DNA of 64,000 bases from Microthrixaceae bacterium (GTDB taxonomy: Bacteria; Actinomycetota; Acidimicrobiia; Acidimicrobiales; Acidimicrobilacustridaceae), in contig CANFQA010000007.1 in the NCBI GenBank assembly GCA_947449015.1, positions 21,918-85,917 of the forward strand, given 5' to 3'. Positions 1-8,267 of the stretch are shown in pieces. Every line of letters begins with the position of its first letter. The first letter of the stretch is position 1. A program made the position numbers and the translations under genes. The notes below the pieces were generated by a model. That model was given only the letters and a program-made list of their open reading frames with translations. It searched no databases and was not told the DNA's origin.

Positions 1-1760
1 CGGATCGTCTGAGGGTTGATGTTGTTGTCGAGGTTGTATTGCTGCTGCAGCCCGCGTCGACGATTGGTCTCAGAGATGGCCCGCTGCATCGAATCAGTGA
101 TGGTGTCGGCGTACATGATCACCTGGCCATCAACATTTCGAGCAGCGCGACCGATGGTCTGCACCAGCGAGGTCACTGAGCGGAGGAACCCCTCCTTGTC
201 GGCATCGAGAATGGCGACAAGAGAGACCTCGGGAAGATCAAGCCCCTCACGGAGCAGGTTGATGCCGATCAATACGTCGAACTCACCGAGTCGCAGATCA
301 CGCAGGATCTCGATGCGCTCAATGGTGTCGACCTCGCTGTGGAGGTAGCGGACCTTGATACCGAGCTCGAGCAGGTAATCGGTGAGATCCTCCGACATCT
401 TCTTCGTAAGTGTCGTGACCAGGACGCGGTCGCCCTTGACGATCCGTTGGTTGATCTGCTCGATGAGATCGTCGATCTGTCCTTTGGTGGGTTTGACGAT
501 GACCTCGGGATCAACCAGACCCGTGGGGCGCACAACCTGCTCGACGATGGCTTGGGAGTTCTCGAGTTCAAAAGGTCCTGGGGTTGCCGACAGGAACACC
601 ACCTGTTTGAGACGATCCATGATCTCCTCAAACCGCAGCGGACGGTTGTCGGCCGCTGAAGGCAATCGAAAACCATGCTCAATGAGCGTCTGCTTGCGGG
701 ATCGGTCGCCGGCGTACTGGCCATGCAACTGCGGGATGGCCTGATGGCTCTCATCGAGCACCACAAGGAAATCCTCGGGGAAATAATCCAGCAACGTGTA
801 CGGCGGCTCGCCCGGCTTACGTCCGTCGATTTGCCCCGAGTAGTTCTCGATGCCGTTGCAGAATCCGAGTTCCTCCATCATCTCGAGGTCGTACTGGGTT
901 CGCATACGCAGGCGTTGGGCCTCGAGCAGCTTGCCCTCGGCCTCAAAGTGGGCGAGCTGCACCTGGAGCTCAGCCTGAATACGTTGCATCGCGTCACGAA
1001 GCCGATCCTCACCCGCCACATAGTGCGTGGCCGGGAAGATGACGAGTTCCTCGAGTTCGGTGATCTTCTCGCCAGTGATCGGATCAACCACAAGTACCCG
1101 CTCGATTTCATCACCGAACAATTCGATGCGGATGAGCGTTTCGTCGTAGGCGGGGTGAACCTCGATGGTGTCGCCGCGGACCCGGAACTTGCCGCGAACA
1201 AGGTTCATGTCATTGCGCTCGTACTGCATGTCGACGAGTCGCTTCAGAATATGCCGCTGATCGTGGGTCTCACCCGGGCGCACCACCAACAACTGATCTT
1301 TGTACTCAATCGGTGAACCGAGGCCATAGATACACGAGACCGAGGCAACAACGATGGTGTCGCGTCGGGTGAGCAGCGCCGAGGTGGCGGCGTGTCGCAG
1401 ACGGTCGATCTCGTCGTTCACCGACGAGTCCTTCTCGATGTAAGTGTCCGAGGAGGGCATGTACGCCTCGGGTTGGTAATAGTCGTAATAGGACACGAAG
1501 TACTCAACCCGGTTCTCCGGGAAGAACTCGCGAAACTCATTAGCCAACTGGGCTGCAAGCGACTTGTTGGGTGCGATGACCAGCGTGGGTCGCTGAAGCG
1601 CCTCAATGGTCCATGCGATGGTGGCGCTCTTTCCCGAGCCGGTAATACCCAGCAGGGTCTGGAATCGGTTGCCGGCGTTGATGCTCGCGGTGAGTTGCTC
1701 AATGGCCTTGGGCTGATCACCGGCAGGTGAGAACTCGGAAACCAGACGGAACGGCGGCAT
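1..1760 (-). CDS. uvrB: Excinuclease ABC subunit B (partial, C-terminus beyond window)
   Basis: UvrB is the damage-verifying helicase-like subunit of nucleotide excision repair; it is loaded by UvrA and recruits UvrC. The first 586 codons are present. The Walker A motif GITGSGKS is at residues 38-45. The Tyr-rich beta-hairpin ([20 protein letters not shown]) follows, then the helicase motif [11 protein letters not shown] and the C-terminal helicase half with [15 protein letters not shown] and QTIGRAARN. The C-terminal UVR domain that binds UvrC lies outside the window. The ATG at 1760 gives the usual [20 protein letters not shown] start; there is no Shine-Dalgarno sequence, but a TAGACT box lies 6 nt upstream. 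Confidence 0.97.
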   Translation of the reverse strand, partial: MPPFRLVSEFSPAGDQPKAIEQLTASINAGNRFQTLLGITGSGKSATIAWTIEALQRPTLVIAPNKSLAAQLANEFREFFPENRVEYFVSYYDYYQPEAYMPSSDTYIEKDSSVNDEIDRLRHAATSALLTRRDTIVVASVSCIYGLGSPIEYKDQLLVVRPGETHDQRHILKRLVDMQYERNDMNLVRGKFRVRGDTIEVHPAYDETLIRIELFGDEIERVLVVDPITGEKITELEELVIFPATHYVAGEDRLRDAMQRIQAELQVQLAHFEAEGKLLEAQRLRMRTQYDLEMMEELGFCNGIENYSGQIDGRKPGEPPYTLLDYFPEDFLVVLDESHQAIPQLHGQYAGDRSRKQTLIEHGFRLPSAADNRPLRFEEIMDRLKQVVFLSATPGPFELENSQAIVEQVVRPTGLVDPEVIVKPTKGQIDDLIEQINQRIVKGDRVLVTTLTKKMSEDLTDYLLELGIKVRYLHSEVDTIERIEILRDLRLGEFDVLIGINLLREGLDLPEVSLVAILDADKEGFLRSVTSLVQTIGRAARNVDGQVIMYADTITDSMQRAISETNRRRGLQQQYNLDNNINPQTI

Positions 1761-1766
1761 GGGATG

Positions 1767-1772
1767 AGTCTA
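1767..1772 (-). promoter_or_regulatory. Putative -10 box of uvrB (TAGACT)
   Basis: TAGACT on the minus strand ends 6 nt before the uvrB ATG. No convincing -35 was found. The spacing implies a leaderless mRNA. Confidence 0.5.
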
Positions 1773-1862
1773 CGGAGGTGCACGCCGTCTAACCTTGGCC
1801 GCCGTAAGGATCTTGGTCCCGCGCCCGGCGGCCGGCCCTGAACACTGACAAGGACGAAGTTC

Positions 1863-2621
1863 ATGCGCGACGCGTTGGGAGCGGTGCAATCAGTGCTGGT
1901 GCTCGGAGGCAACTCCGATATCGCGCTAGCGATTGTCGACCGTCTCGTCGAAGGCCGCACCCGCAAGGTGGTGCTCGCTGTGCGCCGACCCGAGAGCGCA
2001 CAATCCACTATCGATCGCCTCACGGCCGCTGGTGTCGCCGCCGAGGCCATTGCGTTCGATGCGCTTCGAACCGAAGAACACTCCCGCATCCTCGGCGACG
2101 CATTCGCCAAGGCCGGGGACTTCGATCTCGTCATCTCCGCCTTCGGCATGCTTGCCGATCAGGACGCACTTGATGCAGACCCGCTCTATGCAGTCACCGT
2201 CATCAATGCCAACTTCACCGGTGCGGTCACCTCTGGGCTCATTGCCGCGGACCTCCTCCGCAAGCAGGGTCACGGCACACTCATGATGATCACCTCCATC
2301 GCCGCAGTACGCGGCCGTGCCGACAACTTCCTCTATGGCGCCACGAAAGCGGGCCAGGACCTCTTCTCGCAGGGTCTGGGTGATTCTCTCGTCGGCTCTG
2401 GCGTTCGGGTTGTGGTGGTCCGTCCCGGATTCGTGCACACCAAGATGACCGAAGGACTCAAGCCGGCGCCGTTCGCCACCACCGTCGACAAGATCGCCGA
2501 TGATGTCATCGCAGGGTTCTCCAAGGGCCGCGAGACCATCTTCGCCCCGTCGATCCTGCGGTACGTCTTCGCACTGCTCATCCATGCGCCCCGGATCATC
2601 TGGCGACGACTCGGCGGCTGA
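1863..2621 (+). CDS. dprE2: Decaprenylphospho-beta-D-erythro-pentofuranosid-2-ulose 2-reductase (DprE2-like SDR)
   Basis: Short-chain dehydrogenase of 252 aa. With DprE1 it epimerises decaprenyl-phosphoryl-ribose to the arabinose form, the donor for cell-wall arabinan; DprE2 performs the NADH-dependent reduction. The N-terminal nucleotide-binding loop reads LVLGGNSDIALAI (DprE2 style, not the classical TGxxxGIG). The catalytic YGATKAG motif is near residue 160. The ATG at 1863 follows AAGGACGAAGTTC, a usable Shine-Dalgarno sequence. It is the first gene of a three-gene run with DPPR synthase and DprE1. That context makes the assignment stronger than the generic SDR fold alone. Confidence 0.85.
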   Translation: MRDALGAVQSVLVLGGNSDIALAIVDRLVEGRTRKVVLAVRRPESAQSTIDRLTAAGVAAEAIAFDALRTEEHSRILGDAFAKAGDFDLVISAFGMLADQDALDADPLYAVTVINANFTGAVTSGLIAADLLRKQGHGTLMMITSIAAVRGRADNFLYGATKAGQDLFSQGLGDSLVGSGVRVVVVRPGFVHTKMTEGLKPAPFATTVDKIADDVIAGFSKGRETIFAPSILRYVFALLIHAPRIIWRRLGG

Positions 2622-2625
2622 ACCT

Positions 2626-3534
2626 ATGTCCGAGTCATCAGCGGTTCGTCCCGCCAGTACATCGCTGCTTCGTGGGGTCGTTCGCGAACTTCGGCCCAAA
2701 CAGTGGCTGAAGAACGTCCTGGTCTTCGCGGCACCCGCCGCCGCAGGAGTCATTAACGAACGCACTGAACTCATGCACGCCATTGGAGCGTTTGTGTGCT
2801 TCTGCGCGGCGGCCAGTGCCACCTATCTGGTCAACGACATCTCCGATGTCGAATCCGATCGTCGCCATCCCAGCAAGCGCGTGCGCCCGATCGCTGCTGG
2901 CATCGTGCCTATCCCACTGGCAGTCGTGCTCGCTGTCGTGCTGCTGGCCGGAGGAGTTGGCGGCGCATTCCTCATCCGTCGCGACTTCGGATTCACGATC
3001 CTTGCCTATCTCGCCCTCACCACCTGTTACACGCTGTGGCTCAAGCACATCGCCGTGCTTGACATCATCGCCGTCGCCGCTGGTTTCGTCCTGCGGGCCA
3101 TTGGTGGAGCAACAGCCACGAGCGTTCCCATCTCTGAGTGGTTCTTCATCGTCACAAGTTTTGGCGCCCTATTTATGGTGGCGGGCAAGCGTCATGGCGA
3201 GCAGTCCGATCTTGGCGATGAGGCAGGCTCGGTGCGCCCAGTGCTCGCCCTCTATACACCCAGCTTCCTTACCTACCTGCGGGCTGTGTTCTCCGGCGGA
3301 GCACTCGTCACCTACTGCCTGTGGGCGTTCTCGTCTGCTGACCTTCACGGTTCCAGCAATGTGCTGTTCCAACTCTCGATCGTGCCGTTCGCCATCGCCA
3401 TCCTTCGCTATGCGCTCCTGCTCGATCAGGGCCATGGCGCAGAACCCGAGAATCTTGTCCTGTCCGATCGCGCCCTGCTGCTTGCCGGTGTCGCCTGGAT
3501 CGCCATCTACGGCATTGCCATCTACACCTCCTGA
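2626..3534 (+). CDS. ubiA: Decaprenyl-phosphate phosphoribosyltransferase (UbiA family, Rv3806c-like)
   Basis: Integral membrane prenyltransferase-fold enzyme of 302 aa. It moves phosphoribose from PRPP to decaprenyl phosphate, the first committed step towards DPA. The N-terminus ELRPKQWLKNVLVFAAP is typical of the DPPR-synthase branch. The first Asp-rich motif NDISDVESDRRHP is near residues 71-83, followed by several hydrophobic helices. The ATG at 2626 sits 4 nt after the dprE2 stop, so the genes are probably co-transcribed. An in-frame upstream extension inside dprE2 was rejected. Family context (DprE2 before, DprE1 after) separates it from MenA and UbiA quinone enzymes. Confidence 0.87.
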   Translation: MSESSAVRPASTSLLRGVVRELRPKQWLKNVLVFAAPAAAGVINERTELMHAIGAFVCFCAAASATYLVNDISDVESDRRHPSKRVRPIAAGIVPIPLAVVLAVVLLAGGVGGAFLIRRDFGFTILAYLALTTCYTLWLKHIAVLDIIAVAAGFVLRAIGGATATSVPISEWFFIVTSFGALFMVAGKRHGEQSDLGDEAGSVRPVLALYTPSFLTYLRAVFSGGALVTYCLWAFSSADLHGSSNVLFQLSIVPFAIAILRYALLLDQGHGAEPENLVLSDRALLLAGVAWIAIYGIAIYTS

Positions 3535-4918
3535 GCCCTCGGCCGAACTGGCCCGAACCCGCGCCACCGAACTGTTCGGATGGGGACGCACCGCTCCCAC
3601 CGGGGCTGATCTGCGGCGTCCCACCTCGGCGATCGAGCTGCGCCGAGCGCTTCCCGATGCCAACCCACGGGGACTGCTCGCTCGAGGCTTAGGCCGCAGC
3701 TACGGCGACGCCGCCCAGAACAGTGGCGGACGGGTGATCGAGACCATCGACGTTGCTTCCTTCACCGTGCACGAGGCCATCGAGGGTGCCGACCATGTCC
3801 TGGTGACCGCCGATGCCGGCGCCAGCATTGATCGCCTCCTCCACTCACTGGTGCCACAAGGCCTCTTCGTTCCGGTTACCCCGGGCACCCGCTACGTCAC
3901 TGTTGGCGGTGCCATAGCCGCTGACATTCACGGCAAGAACCATCACCGCAAGGGTTCATGGTGTGACCACGTCGAATCGCTTCGCCTGCAACTTGCTGAC
4001 GGCTCGGTCGTAGACATCGGCCCGAACTCGGACCCAGAGCTCTACTGGGCTACCGCAGGCGGAATGGGCCTCACTGGCGTCATTCTCGATGCCACCTTCC
4101 GATGCCCACGTATTGGCTCCAGCCGACTCTTGGTCGACACCGATCGCGCCCCTGATCTCGACACTGTCGTCGAACTCATGGCCACCGGTGACGCCGACTA
4201 CGACTACTCAGTGGCGTGGATTGATCTCATGGCCACCGGCGCGTCAATGGGCCGGTCTGTGCTCACACGCGGGCGTTTCGCCACCGCCGAAGAGGTTGGC
4301 GCATCCTCAAGCGCTGACCCGTTCGACTACCGGGCCGGCGTCATCGCATCTGCTCCCCCGTTTGTTCCCGGGGGCCTGCTCAACAAACTCACGGTGCGAG
4401 CTTTCAACGAACTGTGGTTCCGTAAGTCCCCGAAATTGCGGCGGGATGAACTTCAGACCATTCCCACGTTCTTCCATCCACTCGACATGGTTGGTGGCTG
4501 GAATCGCATCTACGGGCCCGGCGGATTCCTGCAATGGCAGTTCGTCATTCCGTTCGGCACCGAAGCCACGCTGCGTCGCATCATCGAGGAACTCAGCGCG
4601 GCGGGGTGCACTTCGTTCCTCGCTGTTCTCAAAGCATTCGGACCGAGCAACGAGTCGCCGCTTTCCTTCCCTGCGCCGGGATGGACGCTCGCGCTCGACA
4701 TCCCCACCGGGGTGTCGGGCCTCGCAACCCTGCTTGATCGTCTCGATGACATGGTGGTCGAGGCCGGCGGACGTATCTACCTGGCCAAAGACTCGCGGGT
4801 GCGAGCGGAACTGGTACCGCAGATGTACCCACGTCTCGACGAATGGCGAGCGATTCGCGAGAGAGTTGATCCGCAGCGCCGCATCAACAGCGATCTAGCG
4901 CGACGCCTGTCGTTGTAA
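3488..4918 (+). CDS. dprE1: Decaprenylphosphoryl-beta-D-ribose oxidase (DprE1-like FAD oxidase)
   Basis: FAD-dependent oxidase converting decaprenyl-phosphoryl-ribose to the 2-keto intermediate reduced by DprE2. The N-terminal half has the FAD-binding signature ARGLGRSYGDAAQN; the C-terminal half has LAKDSR (the active-site Lys of M. tuberculosis DprE1) and ends MYPRLDEW...DLARRLSL like that enzyme. The residue equivalent to the benzothiazinone-reactive Cys387 is Ala (GWTLALDIP, GCG codon at 4691-4693). There is no ATG at the proper end: GTG 3488 is used here, but TTG 3515 is equally possible; both overlap the ubiA end. Confidence 0.88.
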   Translation: MSPGSPSTALPSTPPEPSAELARTRATELFGWGRTAPTGADLRRPTSAIELRRALPDANPRGLLARGLGRSYGDAAQNSGGRVIETIDVASFTVHEAIEGADHVLVTADAGASIDRLLHSLVPQGLFVPVTPGTRYVTVGGAIAADIHGKNHHRKGSWCDHVESLRLQLADGSVVDIGPNSDPELYWATAGGMGLTGVILDATFRCPRIGSSRLLVDTDRAPDLDTVVELMATGDADYDYSVAWIDLMATGASMGRSVLTRGRFATAEEVGASSSADPFDYRAGVIASAPPFVPGGLLNKLTVRAFNELWFRKSPKLRRDELQTIPTFFHPLDMVGGWNRIYGPGGFLQWQFVIPFGTEATLRRIIEELSAAGCTSFLAVLKAFGPSNESPLSFPAPGWTLALDIPTGVSGLATLLDRLDDMVVEAGGRIYLAKDSRVRAELVPQMYPRLDEWRAIRERVDPQRRINSDLARRLSL

Positions 4919-4930
4919 GTCCGGCTCGAC

Positions 4931-5566
4931 CTAGTTGTCAGTGGCCGAAGCGGCCTCCGCCGAACCCTTGGCCGACTTCAACTCGTTGATCCATTCCCAG
5001 CATGCATTGATATGCGGACTGAGTTCCTCGGGCGTTCCGTCATTGGGAACAACGAAGTCGGCCTCGGCCAGACGTTGTTCGCGAGTCGCTTGGCGAGACA
5101 TGCGGGCCCGGGCATCATCAGCACTGAAGCCACGGAAACGAACCAGACGGTCAAGAGCGATCTCGGGATCGGTGTCAACAACAATGACGCCCTCGGGGGC
5201 ATAGGGCTTGTTCTCGACAAGCAGTGGAATGTCGAGAACCACGATGTTGTCGAGCGAACGCTGCGCCTCGATTCGAGCGTCGATCTCGGTGCCCACCGCT
5301 GGATGCACGATTGCATTGAGCGCCTTGAGTTGCTCGGCATCGGTGAAGACAATGTCGGCGACCGCCTGGCGATTGAGCGTGCCATCGGCGGCGAGGATGC
5401 CGTCGCCGAAATGTTCGACCATGGCAGCCAGGACCGCGCCGCCGGGAGCCTGCAGTTCGCGCACGACACCGTCGGCATCGATGACGACCGCACCACGTTC
5501 AGCGAGCGCGGCTGACACCGTCGACTTCCCTGATCCGATTCCACCTGTGAGTCCCAGAAGCAACAT
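4931..5566 (-). CDS. coaE: Dephospho-CoA kinase
   Basis: 211 aa; phosphorylates the 3'-OH of dephospho-CoA in the last step of CoA biosynthesis. The P-loop GLTGGIGSGKST is at residues 5-16, followed by VIDADGVVREL (substrate-binding Asp) and the lid-like region ending ARMSRQATREQRLAEADFVVPNDG, all characteristic of CoaE. The ATG at 5566 gives a start flush with the P-loop strand. It lies convergent to dprE1 with a 12-nt gap. A TACATT box 8 nt before the ATG suggests a leaderless transcript. The C-terminal SAKGSAEAASATDN tail is low-complexity. Confidence 0.95.
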   Translation of the reverse strand: MLLLGLTGGIGSGKSTVSAALAERGAVVIDADGVVRELQAPGGAVLAAMVEHFGDGILAADGTLNRQAVADIVFTDAEQLKALNAIVHPAVGTEIDARIEAQRSLDNIVVLDIPLLVENKPYAPEGVIVVDTDPEIALDRLVRFRGFSADDARARMSRQATREQRLAEADFVVPNDGTPEELSPHINACWEWINELKSAKGSAEAASATDN

Positions 5567-5574
5567 GGTCCCCG

Positions 5575-5580
5575 AATGTA
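5575..5580 (-). promoter_or_regulatory. Putative -10 box of coaE (TACATT)
   Basis: TACATT on the minus strand ends 8 nt before the coaE ATG; no Shine-Dalgarno sequence lies between them. Confidence 0.45.
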
Positions 5581-5639
5581 TCTGATGAATTTTCGGTCCT
5601 TCTCCTCAACTTCTATGCGTTCCTGCCGACTCACCACCC

Positions 5640-5924
5640 ATGACCGAACTTCGAATCACCCCGACCAGCCACACACCAACCAACGTGATCGGATGGCGGC
5701 TGCCGGCCGATGCCATCACCCGGCGGGAAATTGAGGTGCTGCAAGCGATCACCGATGGGTGTTCCACACCGCAGATCGCCAACCGCCTCTATCTCTCACA
5801 GAAGACCGTGAAGAACCATCTGGCCTCGATTTATCAGAAGCTCGATGCGCGCGATCGTACCCAGGCAATTCTCATCGCCCTTCGTCTTGGCATTGTGCAA
5901 CTGGAGCGTTCCGACGCGGCCTGA
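5640..5924 (+). CDS. Orphan LuxR-type helix-turn-helix protein
   Basis: 94 aa, almost entirely a GerE/LuxR DNA-binding domain: ITRREIEVLQAITDG, IANRLYLSQKTVKNHLASIY and LDARDRTQAILIAL form the four-helix HTH. There is no receiver, PAS or autoinducer domain; the first 25 residues are unstructured-looking. It is therefore either a stand-alone transcription factor or the output half of a partner encoded elsewhere. It is divergent from coaE. Its TGA stop forms the loop of a perfect terminator hairpin shared with rpsA. The target genes cannot be told from the sequence. Confidence 0.85.
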   Translation: MTELRITPTSHTPTNVIGWRLPADAITRREIEVLQAITDGCSTPQIANRLYLSQKTVKNHLASIYQKLDARDRTQAILIALRLGIVQLERSDAA

Positions 5925-5938
5925 GGCCGCGTCGGAAC
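5908..5938. terminator. Perfect bidirectional terminator hairpin between the luxR-type gene and rpsA
   Basis: A 14-bp perfect inverted repeat (GTTCCGACGCGGCC at 5908-5921, its complement at 5925-5938) with a 3-nt loop. The loop TGA is the stop codon of the luxR-type gene, and rpsA ends at 5945 on the other strand, so one element can serve both. No U-run follows on either side. Confidence 0.8.
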
Positions 5939-5944
5939 CTCAGA

Positions 5945-7363
5945 TCATTCGGCGGCTGGTGCCTCGTCGGCGACAGCCTCTTCAACGACAGCCTCTTCAA
6001 CGGCGGCCGCTTCAGCGACAGTCTCGTCGGCGGCGGGGACCATGCCCTCATCGCCATGCTCGGCGTAGTACTCAGCCCAGGCCTGCTGTGCCTCAGTGGA
6101 CTCAGAGCCGCCGATGTAGTTGCCCTGATCGTCGTAGGCGTGCTCGCCGAAGTGCTCCTGGTACTCAGCAGCGACAATGCCACCCTCCGCGGCCTGCTTG
6201 ATCGACAGGCTGATCCGGCGACGCTGAAGGTCGAGGTCGATGATCTTGACCCAGAGTTCCTCACCCGGGGTGACGACCTGCTCAGGCAGATCGACATGGT
6301 GAGCGGACATTTCGGAGATATGCACCAGACCCTCGATGCCATCGCCGACCTGCACGAAGGAACCGAACGGCACCAGCTTGGTAACTCGGCCGTAGACGAG
6401 TTCGCCAACCTGATGGGCCGAGGCGAACTGCTGCCACGGATCCTGCTGGGTGGCCTTCAGCGAGAGGCTGATGCGCTCGCGGTCGAGATCGACCTCAAGG
6501 ACCTGTACCTCGATCTCGTCGCCAACGGCAACGACAGAACCGGGATGGTCGACATGCTTCCAGGAGAGCTCGGACACGTGCACGAGGCCGTCCATGCCGC
6601 CAAGGTCGACGAATGCGCCGAAGTTGACCACCGATGACACAACACCACGGCGAACCTCGCCGGGCTTGAGGTTCGTGAGGAAGTCGTCGCGCTGTTCCTT
6701 CTGGGTCTCTTCGAGCCACGCACGACGCGAGAGCACAACGTTGTTGCGGTTCTTGTCGAGCTCGATGATCTTGGCATCCACGGTTCGACCCACGTAGGGG
6801 GCGAGATCACGGACACGACGCAACTCGACAAGCGATGCGGGAAGGAAGCCACGCAGGCCGATGTCGACGATGAGACCACCCTTGACGACCTCGATGACCG
6901 GACCGCTGACGACGCCCTCTTCTTCCTTGATCTTCTCGATGGTGCCCCAGGCACGCTCGTACTGTGCGCGCTTCTTGGACAGGACAAGACGACCTTCCTT
7001 GTCCTCCTTGGTGAGAACAAGAGCTTCGATGCGCTCGCCGAGTGAGACGATCTCTGACGGGTCGACGTCGTTGCGAATGGAAAGTTCCCGCGCCGGGATC
7101 ACACCTTCGGACTTGTAGCCGATGTCGAGCAGAACCTCGTCGTGGTCGACCTTGACGATCGTGCCTTCGACAATCTGACCATCCTCAACCTGCACCATCG
7201 ACGAGGTGTAGGCCTCGTCAAGCGATTCGGCGCCGAGATCATTCTCGGTGACCTGGCGAGGGATGTAGCGGCCCTCGGAATCAAAGCTGCCCATGCCGTT
7301 GGTTTCGGTGTCGGCGGGGGTGGTTGCGGCGTCAGCCGCCTCGGTGAGAAGTTGGTCGGACAA
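5945..7363 (-). CDS. rpsA: 30S ribosomal protein S1
   Basis: 472 aa with four S1 RNA-binding repeats, as usual in Actinobacteria: GQIVEGTIVKVDHDEVLLDIG, the GPVIEVVKGGLIVDIGLRGF repeat, RRGVVSSVVNFGAFVDLGG and YGRVTKLVPFGSFVQVGDG. An acidic Ala/Glu-rich tail of about 85 residues follows the last repeat. No ATG is suitably placed. TTG 7363 was chosen because AAGAGAG lies 7 nt upstream on the minus strand, and it adds a 30-residue leader before the conserved part; the internal ATG near 7294 is a second choice. The open frame continues upstream through the methyltransferase gene but that part is not S1-like. Confidence 0.93.
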   Translation of the reverse strand: MSDQLLTEAADAATTPADTETNGMGSFDSEGRYIPRQVTENDLGAESLDEAYTSSMVQVEDGQIVEGTIVKVDHDEVLLDIGYKSEGVIPARELSIRNDVDPSEIVSLGERIEALVLTKEDKEGRLVLSKKRAQYERAWGTIEKIKEEEGVVSGPVIEVVKGGLIVDIGLRGFLPASLVELRRVRDLAPYVGRTVDAKIIELDKNRNNVVLSRRAWLEETQKEQRDDFLTNLKPGEVRRGVVSSVVNFGAFVDLGGMDGLVHVSELSWKHVDHPGSVVAVGDEIEVQVLEVDLDRERISLSLKATQQDPWQQFASAHQVGELVYGRVTKLVPFGSFVQVGDGIEGLVHISEMSAHHVDLPEQVVTPGEELWVKIIDLDLQRRRISLSIKQAAEGGIVAAEYQEHFGEHAYDDQGNYIGGSESTEAQQAWAEYYAEHGDEGMVPAADETVAEAAAVEEAVVEEAVADEAPAAE

Positions 7364-7484
7364 GGTGGTTCTCTCTTTGGTGGATAGGGAATCGGGCCCC
7401 GGAACTGGGGCGATGGGTAATGCGCTCGCGCGCAACGGGAAAGTCAATGCTAGGCACGACCAGACCCCAAGGGCCACTTGAGGG

Positions 7485-8258
7485 TCAGGGCACCGGAGGT
7501 CGCTGCGCCACCAGTAGGAACTCGTGGTGGTCGAGATCGGGGTCGCGGCGGGCGTACTCCCCCGGCGAAACCGACCAGATGTGCTCAACGAGCAGGCCGG
7601 AACGGGCCGCAAGAAGGCGCAATTCCCTTGGCGTGAAACAGGTGGTCCACAGGTCGTGCTCGGCTCTGACCCCGTTGGGCGACCGCAATTCGGTGCGCTC
7701 ATGGTTCACCCCAGCGGCAGCATCGAAACTGTCGGAGTCCTCCAACCAGCGGACCTGGAAATAGGCGGAGAACGCCGAGACCGCCACCCGCCCACCGGGT
7801 CGCAACGCTGCGGCCATCCCATCGAGCACCGTGGCATCGGGATCACCGAGCGGAACTGATGCCCCACCACCGGCCAATCCAAAGGCCCCTTGGCACAGGG
7901 AGATGACGGCATCAAACTCACCGTCGAAGGGCATGGACCGAGCATCCAACCGTTCAAAGGTCACCCCGGCGGGAGCATCGAGCTGGGCGATCTCGACGAA
8001 CCGCTGCGAGATATCGACCCCGTGGACTTCGATACCCAACTCGCCAAGCGCGCGGGCATGACGCCCCGGACCACAGCCAACATCGAGTACCCGCATGCCC
8101 GGTTCGAGGCCAAGCACCTCGACGAGGAACGAAACCTCATTGGCCGTGCCCATGGTGAACGAGTACCGCAGGTATGCCTCGCCGAGATGGTCGGCAAGGG
8201 CCTCGAACCAATGCGAGGGCTCAGGTGACGGCGAGGACTCCGGCAATGCAGCGGTCAT
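7485..8258 (-). CDS. Class I SAM-dependent methyltransferase
   Basis: 257 aa with a Rossmann-like methyltransferase core. Motif I is VLDVGCGPGRHARAL near residues 58-72, the acidic residue ending strand 2 is in VHGVDIS, and motif IV is FDAVISLCQGAFGLAGG. The substrate cannot be predicted. It follows polA by 9 nt on the same strand and may be co-transcribed with pdtaR and polA. The ATG at 8258 is taken as the start; no better candidate precedes the motif. Confidence 0.8.
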   Translation of the reverse strand: MTAALPESSPSPEPSHWFEALADHLGEAYLRYSFTMGTANEVSFLVEVLGLEPGMRVLDVGCGPGRHARALGELGIEVHGVDISQRFVEIAQLDAPAGVTFERLDARSMPFDGEFDAVISLCQGAFGLAGGGASVPLGDPDATVLDGMAAALRPGGRVAVSAFSAYFQVRWLEDSDSFDAAAGVNHERTELRSPNGVRAEHDLWTTCFTPRELRLLAARSGLLVEHIWSVSPGEYARRDPDLDHHEFLLVAQRPPVP

Positions 8259-8267
8259 GGTTACGGC

